From positions 1 to 33,960 of the forward strand of contig CAIRTR010000308.1 of NCBI GenBank assembly GCA_903881565.1: a stretch of 33,960 nt of DNA. Reading direction: 5' to 3'. Position numbers and translations under genes: made by a program. This DNA comes from Oligoflexia bacterium. GTDB taxonomy: Bacteria > Bdellovibrionota > UBA1018. A model generated the notes under the pieces. It did no database searches. It was not told the DNA's origin and saw nothing but the letters and a program-made list of their open reading frames with translations. Below are positions 17,317-26,462 of the stretch, piece by piece; within the stretch, counting starts at the first letter, position 1, and the number at the start of each line of letters is the position of its first letter.

Positions 17317-19125
17317 TTAGGCTACTCCTCTTAAATGGGAAGTTTTGGCTTGGCTTGGTTTTGTTTTTGAAACCAGTTCTCCCATGTCTAAAATCAAAGC
17401 CGCACGTCCATCACCCAAGATGGCTCCTCCACTAAATCCTCGGATATGCTGGAGCTCTGCTCCGAGTCGTTTGATCACAACTTGTTGTTGTCCTATGATT
17501 TCGTCTACAAGCACTGCAAAGGGCTTTTCAGAGGTTCTAACAACGATTGCGATCGTGTCGGACGCAGGTTTTGGCGTTAATTTTCGACTTAAAAGAGTGG
17601 GAAGCCGATAGACTTGGATATTTTCCTCTCGCAAGGTAAGAACTTCACCCACGCCTGTCACAAAGTGTACGTCCTTGTCCTGAGGTCGGATGGATTCAAA
17701 AACCTGGGCCAGCGGAATCACATAGCGTTCATCTTCAGAAGTGATGAGCATGCCATCAATAATTGCCAAGGTGAGGGGGAGTAAGATTTTAAAGCAGGTC
17801 CCGCCACCGAGGGTCGTGGTAAGTTGCACTTCTCCTGAGAGACGTTCGATATTTGTCCTCACGACATCCATCCCCACGCCGCGACCCGAGACATCTGTGA
17901 CAACGGCTTTAGTCGAAAAGCCGGGCGCAAAAATGAGGTGATAGGCCTCTTGGTCTGTAAGGGTCTGACCGGGTCTTAATAGACCTTTTTCAAGGGCTTT
18001 AGCTGTCAATTTTTTGGCATCAAGACCTTTTCCATCGTCTTTTATCTCAATGACGATGTGATCGCCCTGATGATAGGCTTTGAGATAAACGTTTCCCACA
18101 GGATCCTTGCCGGCCGCCGCGCGTTCCTTAGGATCTTCAATGCCGTGGTCAACCGCGTTTCGAATCAAATGGACCAAAGGATCGCCGAGGTTTTCAAGAA
18201 CAGTCTTGTCAAGTTCGGTTTCTTCACCGCTGATGTGAAGCTCGATGCTTTTTCCAAGTGTCTTGGAGGTATCACGAACGATTCGCTGCATTTTTTGGAA
18301 GGTTTGCTTAAGGGGAATCATTCGCAGGCTCATCGAGATATCCTGAATATTTTTGGATATTTTTGAGAGCTGTGTGATGGTTTTTTGAAGCAGGGCCGAT
18401 TGCACTTTGTTTTTGTGCTGATTGAGGACGGTCTGCAAAATAACCATTTCACCCACGTTGTTTACGAGCTGATCGAGTTTGCCCAGGCTGACACGAATGC
18501 TTTCATCTGAAGCCGCAACTTTAGCAGTCGTCGCAGGCGGAGCCGGTGCTTTGGGCGAAACTTGAGCGACGGGTGCAACTGGAAGCGGAATGACTTGAGC
18601 TTCAACCGAATTTTGGACGACGGCTTCTAGAGCTTCAAAGGGGTCTTGTGTTGACGGGATTGGAATGGGACTCGCTGCGACTGCGGCCTCCTCAGGAAAA
18701 GCATCTGCCGAAGGGATCACCACAGCTTTTGCGGGTGCCTGACCATTCAGAATCGCGCCGATCGCGCTTAGAAGCTGGGTGCTGTCGAATTTTGCGTCAA
18801 TATCTGCTTTAAGTCCATCGACCATCAAACGGAGGTGATCGTTGCAAAGAAGAAGAAGGCTTACAATCTCACTATCGATATTCAGCTCCCCCTTTTTCAA
18901 CTTCAGGAGGAGGGATTCGAGTTGATGGGTGAACTCCGAAAGTTCGGTAAACCCGACGGCTTTTCCGCTTCCCTTGAGGTTGTGAGCGAGGCGGAATATT
19001 TTCTCAAGAACACTCGGGTCGTCTTTGCTGGACTCAAGATTGAGAAAACACTGCTCTGCATCTGTGATGAGCTGGCTTGCTTCATCAAGAAAACCTACTT
19101 TGAGTTCTTTTTCAAAATCATCCAT
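17317..19125 (-). CDS. cheA: Chemotaxis histidine kinase CheA (no P2 domain)
   Basis: A 602-residue cytoplasmic sensor kinase. P1 (1-110) carries the phosphorylated His48 in LAHNLKGSGKAVGF. A Pro/Ala/Val-rich linker (about 130-205) stands where P2 would be, so no CheY-docking domain is seen. P3 (about 208-295) is the dimerisation helix pair. P4 (about 295-450) has the N box RNAVDHG (322-328), DDGKGLD (363-369) and GRGVGMD (414-420). P5 (about 455-600) is CheW-like. I choose the ATG at 19125 because residues from there begin the Hpt helix; the longer TTG start at 19254 would add an unrelated leader and run through the promoter-like region. It is the first gene of the chemotaxis cluster. Confidence 0.95.
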   Translation of the reverse strand: MDDFEKELKVGFLDEASQLITDAEQCFLNLESSKDDPSVLEKIFRLAHNLKGSGKAVGFTELSEFTHQLESLLLKLKKGELNIDSEIVSLLLLCNDHLRLMVDGLKADIDAKFDSTQLLSAIGAILNGQAPAKAVVIPSADAFPEEAAVAASPIPIPSTQDPFEALEAVVQNSVEAQVIPLPVAPVAQVSPKAPAPPATTAKVAASDESIRVSLGKLDQLVNNVGEMVILQTVLNQHKNKVQSALLQKTITQLSKISKNIQDISMSLRMIPLKQTFQKMQRIVRDTSKTLGKSIELHISGEETELDKTVLENLGDPLVHLIRNAVDHGIEDPKERAAAGKDPVGNVYLKAYHQGDHIVIEIKDDGKGLDAKKLTAKALEKGLLRPGQTLTDQEAYHLIFAPGFSTKAVVTDVSGRGVGMDVVRTNIERLSGEVQLTTTLGGGTCFKILLPLTLAIIDGMLITSEDERYVIPLAQVFESIRPQDKDVHFVTGVGEVLTLREENIQVYRLPTLLSRKLTPKPASDTIAIVVRTSEKPFAVLVDEIIGQQQVVIKRLGAELQHIRGFSGGAILGDGRAALILDMGELVSKTKPSQAKTSHLRGVA

Positions 19126-19165
19126 AAGGGTATCCAATCTGGAAAATGTTTTTGTCCCTAAGGTG

Positions 19166-19193
19166 TTTTCGGAGGATATCTGACGAAACTTTA
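19166..19193 (-). promoter_or_regulatory. Sigma-28-like promoter upstream of cheA
   Basis: On the minus strand TAAAGTTT (19193-19186) is followed after 12 bases by TCCGAAAA (19173-19166). TAAAGTTT equals the extended -35 of enteric FliA promoters, and TCCGAAAA matches GCCGATAA at 6 of 8 positions, with spacing one base longer than the enteric norm. Transcription would start about 35 bases before the cheA ATG. It fits flagellar-class control of chemotaxis genes, by inference from motif only. Confidence 0.45.
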
Positions 19194-19278
19194 GCGGGAA
19201 TTTTTGAGAGATCTCAAGATCGGCTGGTATGCGTGTTTTTGCTTGAAATAACAAGATCTTATTTGTAACTTGGATCCA

Positions 19279-20763
19279 GTGAAACTATGTTCTTTTTCGC
19301 ACTTTTCTGAACGTCTGAGGGGGGCTGTCTGGACACTGCTTGCAATTGTGAGTCTCAGTGTGCCCGTTTGGGCTGGGAGTTCTCCTGCCACGCCAGCAGC
19401 CGTTTGGCTGAAAAGCTCATCGGCTCAGTTTCCCGATCCCAAGATCTCATGGGTGGATTGGCGGGGACAGAAAATCACTCCCAAATGGCGGACCAGGAGT
19501 CGTTGGTTTTTTGATACCGCGGCCGAAGAATCACCGGTGGGACATCCCGTTCTTCGAACTTGGGTGGAGCTTCCCGCGTCTCATCAGGCGATCTCACTTA
19601 AGGGCGGCACTTCTTTTAAGTCCAAAATAGATCCTGAGGATCAACCCTTCGGCGAACTAGGGAAAAGAAAGGGAAGTGTTCTGCGTTTCGATCTCGATAC
19701 GCGTCTGTCATCGGCTACGCTTGAGTTTTTGGATGCCAAGGGAAAGCTTCAAGACGTGGGATTTTGGGTGGAACTTGAATACGACGAGCCCGTTTTCTGG
19801 CTTGATCGAAGTTGTTGGCAAAATGAAGTGTCTGTGAAAAAAGAAAAACTTCAAAGCAAGTTCCTGTATGCGGGGGTTGTTTGCGAAGATGCAGGGGATG
19901 CCATGAAAATGGTTTTTCTTTTTTCTCCTGATGCGCAGTGGCGAGGATCCTCCTGGGGATCCCATCCGGAGTCGCGCCCGGAGGCGCGCCATTCGGGGCC
20001 AGGCTGGGTGGAGTATTCAGTCGAAAAATCGTCTAAGCATTTCGAAGGCGTTCAAGCCTTGGGGAGTTTTTCAATCGCTAACAAAGGGGATAAGCCTTCC
20101 GAAGTGTCAGAATACCAGGTGCTTTATCGGGTAAAAAAGAGAAATTCATTATGGAGCTTTAATGTGAACTTGGGCCCGACCGCCCTGATTTATGCTGAGG
20201 CGGCGACGAAAACCAGCGGCGCAATTGACGTCAGCGAGCTAGGCTTGACACTTAAGGCGGGTGCAGGCTTCAAGGTGATTCCAAAGAAAATTGAGGTTTC
20301 TGCGAGCGGTTATTTCACGTTATTTCCTATTCTTGTATCGCCCTCGACGTTGCCAAGCGCTCGTTATTTTGGTGCGAATGGGCGCTTAGGGTATTTATTT
20401 AATTCCTCGCCTCAAAGCCCGGAGTGGAGTTTTTGGTCAGGGTGGTATGTTTGGGGGATGCTCGTTTCTGCAGGCAACCCCTACGGGGTGAAGTTTTTGA
20501 GCGGTCCCCAGATTTTTGTTCAAATCAAAGACTCTCGGCCCGGCGGCCGCTTCAAGCTCGCCTATTTGAAGCTCGCTCCGATTGCCTCCGGGGCGCGCTT
20601 GCCTTCGCTAGCTGATCGCGAGGTCGCCCTAGGCGGCAGTCTGCAGTTTAACTCCCCCGAGTCACGCTTTCCGCTTCTTGCGACGCTTGATGTCGCGCAC
20701 ACCGCGATTGGAGCGAGCATGCATTTGCTGTCAGTTTCGGGAGGCGTTCAAGTAAATTGGTAA
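19279..20763 (+). CDS. Exported beta-rich protein with barrel-like C-terminus, unknown function
   Basis: About 494 residues, starting with a signal peptide (basic SERLRG then a hydrophobic core, cleavage near VWA-GS). No ATG is available. I favour the GTG at 19279, with GGA 5 bases upstream, over the TTG at 19270. The first ~280 residues look like beta-sandwich material with many tryptophans (ISWVDWRGQ, FWVELEYDEPVFWLDRSCW). From about residue 290 amphipathic strands alternate in barrel fashion (SLWSFNVNLGPTALIYAEAA, later GYLFNSS and FKLAYLKLAPIAS). The chain ends GGVQVNW, an aromatic terminus typical of outer-membrane barrels. No family recognised. It is divergent from cheA and 34 bases ahead of the next gene, with which it may be co-transcribed. 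Confidence 0.72.
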   Translation: MKLCSFSHFSERLRGAVWTLLAIVSLSVPVWAGSSPATPAAVWLKSSSAQFPDPKISWVDWRGQKITPKWRTRSRWFFDTAAEESPVGHPVLRTWVELPASHQAISLKGGTSFKSKIDPEDQPFGELGKRKGSVLRFDLDTRLSSATLEFLDAKGKLQDVGFWVELEYDEPVFWLDRSCWQNEVSVKKEKLQSKFLYAGVVCEDAGDAMKMVFLFSPDAQWRGSSWGSHPESRPEARHSGPGWVEYSVEKSSKHFEGVQALGSFSIANKGDKPSEVSEYQVLYRVKKRNSLWSFNVNLGPTALIYAEAATKTSGAIDVSELGLTLKAGAGFKVIPKKIEVSASGYFTLFPILVSPSTLPSARYFGANGRLGYLFNSSPQSPEWSFWSGWYVWGMLVSAGNPYGVKFLSGPQIFVQIKDSRPGGRFKLAYLKLAPIASGARLPSLADREVALGGSLQFNSPESRFPLLATLDVAHTAIGASMHLLSVSGGVQVNW

Positions 20764-20797
20764 TTTTCCGATACGTCATGCGGAGGATTGTCTCACC

Positions 20798-22198
20798 TTG
20801 TCGAATCTCGCTTTTCTGATTGATGACCGCGATGATCGGGCTAGCGCTGCAGAGCGGTCGCAGCTCATGCGCTTTATTCAGATTTTGCGTCCAAAATTTG
20901 ACGTCGAGATATTTTCAATTCAAATAGGCGAAGAAGCGTTCTTAGCGGAACTCACCAAAAAAGAATATGTGTTGATTTTGGCCCCTTGGGATTGTTATTT
21001 CAGTTGGTCGCGGGTCGAAGCCTTTTATGGAATCACGCGGACCAGCGGTCCTACGTTTGCGGGCTATTTTTGCTCCCCTTTGAATTCGGTGGATTCGAAG
21101 AACTCGAAAAACATTCAACCGCCTTCGAACGCCCATCGAGTGATTTTGTTGGACCTGACACAGGATATGCCTGAAATGCAGGCTCATTGGATTTGGCTTT
21201 TGTCTAAGGACATCACACGTGCCGGCCTCATCCCGCTTTTTCAGGGCAAGACTCCTCCGTGTTATTCGGAGAATTGGATGGCACAAGAGGAACTCGGGGC
21301 TCGCTTTGAGAACCTTTTGCGTTTGCCGGAAATTGCCGAAAATCATTGGAAGTCACTTTCCGGTGCCATTCGAGTTTGTCTAGGTGCCGTCTGGGGATGG
21401 ATCTTTGATGAGTCTGGCGCCACCGTGCCATCCGCTCCTAAAGTTTTTTTTCAGTTCGCTGCCTCGGCTGATTTGCTGGTTTTTCGGTTTTTTATTTCGG
21501 TTCAAAGACTCAAGCCTTCTCAAGTTGTTCAGTCCTTCTGGCCCTCGAGTCATGCGGTAGATTCTCTGCCCGTTCTGCTTGCAACTCACGGGGATTTTGT
21601 GAGGATTCATTCTTTTGGGGAAAGTCCATTTATGGAGTTGACCGTGGGCTTCTTTCCTAAAACGCAGCGAGATATTTTGCGGGGTATTTGTCGCAATTTT
21701 TGGATAGAGCCACTCGATCCTCTTCTTTTGCGGGAGCCGCAGTTTGTACCCCTTGAGGCATTAAGCAAGTTTCCTCATCTCAAACCTTTCCCTCTGAATG
21801 CTGGCAAGGTTCATCAGTTGGGACTGTTGCAGAATCAGGTCCAAGGCTTAAATCAGAAACTGTCGGAGCGAGAGTTTCTGATTCGGGAGCTTCGTTCAGG
21901 CGGCGTGGGGACCCCGACGCAGCTGCCTCCGCCGGATGCAGAAGGAATGCTGGAAGCGTTTCGGGGGCATTATTTTCAAATAGAAAATGAGCTTCGGGAG
22001 CTTGAGCTAGAGGCGCAGAATCTGCAGCAGTCAGCTTCTCAGTCGTCGTCAAACGAAATTGTGAATTTGCAGCGAAGGATTTTGGTTTTAACCCAGAAAG
22101 AGGCCGGATTATTACGCTCTTTGGCTGAGACCATGGAACTTTTTCACAGGCGTTTTTCGAAAGGCGGTAAAACCGGTGCGGGAGGCCGACATGGATAA
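20798..22198 (+). CDS. Unknown protein with C-terminal coiled coil, upstream of HD-GYP gene
   Basis: A 466-residue, apparently cytoplasmic protein that I do not recognise. The start is a TTG at 20798 with GGAGG about 11 bases upstream; no ATG lies nearby. The N-terminus (FLIDDRDDRASAAERSQLMR, later YVLILAPWDCYFSW) looks like an alpha/beta domain. The middle is rich in Trp and Phe. After about residue 345 heptad-like Leu/Gln/Glu repeats (KVHQLGLLQNQVQGLNQKL; NELRELELEAQNLQQ) predict a long coiled coil, so it probably oligomerises or scaffolds. It overlaps the HD-GYP start by 8 bases (ATGGATAA), so translation is coupled and a signalling partnership with that enzyme is a fair guess. Confidence 0.75.
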   Translation: MSNLAFLIDDRDDRASAAERSQLMRFIQILRPKFDVEIFSIQIGEEAFLAELTKKEYVLILAPWDCYFSWSRVEAFYGITRTSGPTFAGYFCSPLNSVDSKNSKNIQPPSNAHRVILLDLTQDMPEMQAHWIWLLSKDITRAGLIPLFQGKTPPCYSENWMAQEELGARFENLLRLPEIAENHWKSLSGAIRVCLGAVWGWIFDESGATVPSAPKVFFQFAASADLLVFRFFISVQRLKPSQVVQSFWPSSHAVDSLPVLLATHGDFVRIHSFGESPFMELTVGFFPKTQRDILRGICRNFWIEPLDPLLLREPQFVPLEALSKFPHLKPFPLNAGKVHQLGLLQNQVQGLNQKLSEREFLIRELRSGGVGTPTQLPPPDAEGMLEAFRGHYFQIENELRELELEAQNLQQSASQSSSNEIVNLQRRILVLTQKEAGLLRSLAETMELFHRRFSKGGKTGAGGRHG

Positions 22199-23360
22199 AG
22201 CCGGGGTTATTCCCAAGGTTTCCCAACGGCTGGATGAATATTTCTCCGCTTCTTTGGATGCACTCCCGATGGAGAAGGTGTTGCCGTGTCCTATTTTTCA
22301 ATATTCTTCCAGGCTTCGACGGATGATAGTTTGGAAAAGTAAGGGATGCGTTTTAGGCGGTGAGTTTCTCGCGCTCTTTCGCGATCGTGGGGTCTACCGT
22401 TTCTGGGTGCGGAAATCGGATCTAGAGGCGTTTCAGATGTATTTTCAGGCGGAGCGACATCTGGAAGAGTTAGAATTGTCGGGTGAACAGAAGCAGGTTC
22501 GTCCCTATACGGAAAGCGGCGACAAAATCGCGTCACTCCTTCTCGCTGACGGGGTGGATCCCCGTTACAAAAAAGGGGGAGCGGCCTCCGAGGCGCGCAA
22601 GATTGTGGAGCAGTTAACTTGCCCGAATTCGGTGGAGGAGCAGAAGCCAGTTACCGCAAAAGCACGAGAGGTGGTGCAAGACGTGCTTCAGGGGCTTAAT
22701 TGCGAGGTGGCAACGCTTGCTTCAGAAATTTGGAAAATTGCGGAACTCGAGCCGGAGCTCGGCCATGGTGTGAATGTGGCGACATATACGGTATTGTTCG
22801 CCTTAGCCTTTGGCAGAATTGATCCTGCACTTTTGTCTGATCTGGCTTTGGCCGGTTTGCTTCACGATATCGGAATGTCACAGATCCCTTATGAAACGGC
22901 CTCTACCTCTTGGATGGAGCACACCCCGGAGAGTCGGGAAGAGTATGTGCATCATGTTGATTTTAGCGTGAGTCTCATTCGCCATCTGGATCCTCGAATT
23001 TCGGAGCGCGTGCTGCGCTTGGTACAGCAGCATCACGAAAAATTTGATGGCACGGGATATCCTCAGAAACTTAAAGGTTTTAAATTCGAAAGCGTTGCGC
23101 AGATTCTAGGGATGGCGGACCTCTTGGACACAGTTGCCTCCGGACATTGGGATGGCTCTGCTCATCCCCTGCGAGAAACCTTTGAGATCTTGGAACGTCT
23201 GGAGAAGTTGAGAACTTTTCCAGAATTTTTTAATCCCGAGATTTTTGAGGCTGTTTTGAAGTGGATTCATCACCCTGACTTCCTGGATGCGAAAAAGGCG
23301 GCGGAAAAGATGATTAAGCAAGAGACGGCGAAGTTGGTCAAAGGGGTTGAAACGCGCTGA
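22191..23360 (+). CDS. HD-GYP domain protein, probable cyclic-di-GMP phosphodiesterase
   Basis: A 389-residue cytoplasmic protein. The C-terminal half (about 180-350) is an HD-GYP domain: conserved His192, the HD pair in LLHDIGMSQIP (His225-Asp226), then HHEKFDGTGYP (His281, His282, Glu283, Asp286, Gly-Tyr-Pro 289-291) and ILGMADLLD. All signature residues for hydrolysis of cyclic di-GMP are present. The N-terminal ~100 residues (PCPIFQYSSRLRRMIVWKSK, then GVYRFWVRKSDLEAF) resemble the small beta-rich sensory domain often preceding HD-GYP in this kind of bacteria, not identified further. The ATG at 22191 has GGGAGG 6 bases upstream, so the GTG at 22176 is not needed. It ends 11 bases from the opposing gene. 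Confidence 0.9.
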   Translation: MDKAGVIPKVSQRLDEYFSASLDALPMEKVLPCPIFQYSSRLRRMIVWKSKGCVLGGEFLALFRDRGVYRFWVRKSDLEAFQMYFQAERHLEELELSGEQKQVRPYTESGDKIASLLLADGVDPRYKKGGAASEARKIVEQLTCPNSVEEQKPVTAKAREVVQDVLQGLNCEVATLASEIWKIAELEPELGHGVNVATYTVLFALAFGRIDPALLSDLALAGLLHDIGMSQIPYETASTSWMEHTPESREEYVHHVDFSVSLIRHLDPRISERVLRLVQQHHEKFDGTGYPQKLKGFKFESVAQILGMADLLDTVASGHWDGSAHPLRETFEILERLEKLRTFPEFFNPEIFEAVLKWIHHPDFLDAKKAAEKMIKQETAKLVKGVETR

Positions 23361-23371
23361 AAACGCGTCCC

Positions 23372-25312
23372 TCAAGGCGGGCCAGTTTTAGCCTGGTTAT
23401 AGGCAGAGACGAGTAACCCCCCTGCAATCTGCCCCACTCCCGAGAGCCAGTTTGCTGGCGCGTCTTGGTTATCTGGACCAAAGATGATGAGCGCTCCCGT
23501 GATTTTTTCGGGATGAAGTGGGGAGTGTAAAGCAATCGCCATCTGTGCTCCCGTTTTGACAAGGCGGTGAGATGAAATTTCAGAAAGAATCGCTTCGCTT
23601 GCTGCTCTCAGTTGCGCGCTTGAGATCGCCTCCATGTGGGTACTTTCGGCATAGGCAAGTCGGGACCATTTGGTTTCGCGATAAGACCATAGTTCCACTC
23701 TCGGATCTCCCAGGGCGGTAGCGAGATACGCGCAATACCTTCTCGAAATTTCGGCAAGTCCTCGGTCACGACGAGAGATCATTTCGGAGACGAGGAAGGC
23801 GAGAGCAAGTGGAGACATTTTTGACCAGCGCCCGGGATCTTTGGCTTGGACCGGAGGAGGTAGTTCCGGCTCGGAGGGCGACTCGGCCACGGAGTCGTTG
23901 CTGAGGGGCTCAGGTGCGCTCAAAGAGGAATTCAAGATCGGAGGAACAGGTAACGGGTTTTGCGGCGCTAAATCAGCAAGTGTTGGAGTTGGGACAGATC
24001 TAGTTTCAAGTTCCGGGTCCTTATTTTCAGGCAGGGAATTGAGAGGGGGCGCAAGAGGGACTGCTGATTCCTCATTCTTTTTTTCAAATGCAGGCATCAG
24101 TTGCGGCTTCTGAGTTACCTGGGGAACTTTATTTTTAGCAGGTGCGATCAATGAGGGAGCCGAGGGGGAGGCTGAGGATGCAGTGGGAACTGAGGCGGCC
24201 GCGACATTTGGAGGATTGACAGAGGGGCTAGTGGCAGGCTTGATCTCAGTCTTGGTCTTGGGTGTGAGCATCGGGGGAGGAGTCTCGGGAGCTGTTCTTC
24301 TCAGGGGGGGGGTAACTTTATTTTGGGTATGCACACGAATAGCGTGAGGGAGGGTTGCATCGATCGTAGGAATTTGAGTGAGGCCCTGATCGGAGTCTTG
24401 AGCAATCAGAAGATCCCCGTTAGGTGCAGATTTTAACTTTGAGCCAAAGCAGCGTCCCTCGTAAAAAAAGCTGAGATCAAGACTAACGCCCATAAAGAGC
24501 CAGATGTCAGTCATGAATTCAGGCTTTTGACCGCGAAATATCCACGCGCCTTCTTCTTTAATAAAAGAATCCTGAGTGGGGTTCGCTGGAGTCCATTGCC
24601 AGTGGGAATCCGTTTGATTTTCGATCACCAGGGGTTCCCACGTTCCAATGCTGGGACCCGGCCCGAGCAGCCGGACGATCCAGCGGCCTGCCACATGTTT
24701 CGCGCTTCCGCGAGTGAGTAGCCAGCAGTCACTTTCCAGGTGGAGCGGGTCCACGAGTTTTGTCAGAAACTCCGCCAAAGGGGGAGCCTTTTTCTTTTTA
24801 CTGCCAATTTGGCTCAATTGGGGGCGGGTTTTTGCCGCGTGTTCGAATTTTGCGGCAGGTTCGTTTTGGGTTTTGCTTGATTTTGCTTCTTGAATGAACT
24901 CCAGCACTCTCACATGTCGTGCAATCTTGAATTGTAGGCTTTTTTCGAGCACAGGTTCTTCGAGGATTTCGATGATTCCCGTATTTTCGAGTTTCGAGAA
25001 AAGTTGCCCGAGTCTTAACTTGGAGGTGAGGATGAGGCGCACTGTTTTCTTCTGAATTTCGTTCTGTAGCGAGCGAGTCATTGCGAAGAATATTCGAATA
25101 TGTTCGGCATCCAAGGCATGGGCCAGGAGAATTCCGCCTCTGGCATTGATCAGGGTCGCGACGGCTTCAGCAGCAGTATCGCATTGGAAGAGTTCGACTT
25201 TGTCGTCATTGGAAAGCTTCTCGATAAGGGATTCAAAAGTTACGGAAAAGGGTCTGATAAAGACCACGGTGACGCGAGACGCAGTTTGCGATGATGCGGT
25301 TCGGGCAGACAT
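23372..25312 (-). CDS. Pseudo-receiver plus GAF-like multidomain protein, unknown function
   Basis: A 646-residue cytoplasmic protein. Residues 13-140 have the pattern of a response-regulator receiver (VTVVFIRPFSVTFESLIEKL; later IIEILEEPVLEKSLQFKIAR) but lack the acidic pair, phospho-Asp and Lys. A second globular region (about 170-325) contains many tryptophans. A Pro/Ala/Ser-rich linker (about 330-520) separates a C-terminal domain (about 525-646) with GAF-like features (LAEISRRYCAYLATALGDPR, then GALIIFGPDN). No catalytic domain is visible, so a regulatory or scaffolding role is most likely. ATG at 25312; ribosome-binding site weak. It converges on the HD-GYP gene. Confidence 0.7.
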   Translation of the reverse strand: MSARTASSQTASRVTVVFIRPFSVTFESLIEKLSNDDKVELFQCDTAAEAVATLINARGGILLAHALDAEHIRIFFAMTRSLQNEIQKKTVRLILTSKLRLGQLFSKLENTGIIEILEEPVLEKSLQFKIARHVRVLEFIQEAKSSKTQNEPAAKFEHAAKTRPQLSQIGSKKKKAPPLAEFLTKLVDPLHLESDCWLLTRGSAKHVAGRWIVRLLGPGPSIGTWEPLVIENQTDSHWQWTPANPTQDSFIKEEGAWIFRGQKPEFMTDIWLFMGVSLDLSFFYEGRCFGSKLKSAPNGDLLIAQDSDQGLTQIPTIDATLPHAIRVHTQNKVTPPLRRTAPETPPPMLTPKTKTEIKPATSPSVNPPNVAAASVPTASSASPSAPSLIAPAKNKVPQVTQKPQLMPAFEKKNEESAVPLAPPLNSLPENKDPELETRSVPTPTLADLAPQNPLPVPPILNSSLSAPEPLSNDSVAESPSEPELPPPVQAKDPGRWSKMSPLALAFLVSEMISRRDRGLAEISRRYCAYLATALGDPRVELWSYRETKWSRLAYAESTHMEAISSAQLRAASEAILSEISSHRLVKTGAQMAIALHSPLHPEKITGALIIFGPDNQDAPANWLSGVGQIAGGLLVSAYNQAKTGPP

Positions 25313-25352
25313 TTCAAGAGACTTTTCGTCTGAATGCGGACGAGGCTTAAAT

Positions 25353-26462
25353 TTACTTAGGGTTGGGCTGCGTCAAAGATAGGGTGCGGCAAGTATCTTC
25401 AATGAGGGTGATTCGGAGGGCTGAGTCCTTGGAGACGAAGGTGTCGTCAGCGATCTCCAGCTTTAACACGCGTTTAGAGACGGGGAGATTCGAGGGCAAT
25501 CCCGAATAAGTGAAGTCCAGAACATCATGAAAAGATGAGCCGGAAATCAAATCGGAAAGTTTGAGGGTCAATGTTGCTGAATAAAGTTTGTCTTTATCCA
25601 AGGAGCCTACTTGGTGATCTAGAAACTGTTGTGCGAAGAAATTATTTACAGGGGGTTTTCCACCAAAAAAGGCTGGGTTTATATTTTTCTTCCAGAACTT
25701 ATCTTCGAAAAGTTCGCCTGAACATACCCGCTCGTCCAGGAAGCAGAGCAACTCAGTTGAAGTCGAAGAGTCATGCGAAATTTTTGTGAGCCCTAGAACA
25801 AGCTCTGCCTTTTCGAGGCTGATAATCGCTTCTTTAGGTGGAAGATCTGTGAGATCGAAGGCAAAAAGGACTTGGGAATCTCTTACATAGGGAATGGCGT
25901 TCGAGGTGATGCCGGTTCTTCCGGCCAACGGAAGGATCGGGAGCGCGTGGCGAAAATGGCGATCAGGATCCTTTTCAGTTGAGCGGTAAGGCAGGGTTGG
26001 AAGATTAGAGGTTTCAGTAGGTGAAAATGGCCTTGCCACGAATTCTTTTTGTACTTGTCTCAAACCGCAGGTTTTTTCAGAAGGTTGCGTCTGATTGGGA
26101 AGTGGAAGAAGCCCAGGGTCTTGCGCATTCGCAGGATTAGCGGGATTGGATGGATTAGGAATCGATCCGTCTTCAAGGGGCGGCGTAGGAGCAGGCGGCG
26201 AACCTTGCGGTAAAGAGTCTGGGGTCGACTTTTCCTGCGTTTTTGGCGCATTACCGCCATCTTTTGCTGGATCAGCGGGCGTGGACTGTGTGCTGATCGC
26301 TGTAGTGGGCGAGAGATCTGGTTTGCTCCCGCAGCCGATTCCTGCGGTAAAAGTGAGGGCAATGCCCAAGCCAATGCCCAAGCCAATGCAAAGAAACCCA
26401 CTCCCGAAAGAGCGGGTGAGCTGGCTTTTTTTCAAACTAAGAGAGTCTTGTTTTTTCCCCAT
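25353..26462 (-). CDS. Proline-rich putative lipoprotein, unknown function
   Basis: A 369-residue exported protein. A basic N-terminus and a glycine-rich hydrophobic core (GLGIGLGIALTFTA) end in GIGC (Cys44), a weak lipobox. Residues 45-130 are a low-complexity Pro/Ser/Asn/Thr linker. The remaining ~230 residues form a beta-rich domain (VLFAFDLTDL, AELVLGLTKI, LYSATLTLKLSDLI) with a few cysteines that could pair. The C-terminal domain hints at a cell-surface beta-sandwich but I cannot name it. ATG at 26462 with GGGAG about 10 bases upstream. It is divergent from the heptad-repeat lipoprotein and lies 40 bases upstream of the pseudo-receiver gene on the same strand, possibly co-transcribed. 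Confidence 0.72.
   Translation of the reverse strand: MGKKQDSLSLKKSQLTRSFGSGFLCIGLGIGLGIALTFTAGIGCGSKPDLSPTTAISTQSTPADPAKDGGNAPKTQEKSTPDSLPQGSPPAPTPPLEDGSIPNPSNPANPANAQDPGLLPLPNQTQPSEKTCGLRQVQKEFVARPFSPTETSNLPTLPYRSTEKDPDRHFRHALPILPLAGRTGITSNAIPYVRDSQVLFAFDLTDLPPKEAIISLEKAELVLGLTKISHDSSTSTELLCFLDERVCSGELFEDKFWKKNINPAFFGGKPPVNNFFAQQFLDHQVGSLDKDKLYSATLTLKLSDLISGSSFHDVLDFTYSGLPSNLPVSKRVLKLEIADDTFVSKDSALRITLIEDTCRTLSLTQPNPK
26360..26389. repeat. 12-bp tandem repeat inside a lipoprotein signal peptide
   Basis: The unit CAATGCCCAAGC is present two and a half times (26360-26371, 26372-26383, partial to 26389). It encodes the alternating Ile-Gly-Leu-Gly core of the signal peptide of the minus-strand lipoprotein. 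Gain or loss of units would keep frame and only lengthen the hydrophobic core. Confidence 0.75.

Noticed and set aside
23350-23366. ACGCG/CGCGT inverted repeat between HD-GYP and the opposing gene
   Set aside because: Five-pair stem with a seven-base loop and no T run; too weak to call a terminator.
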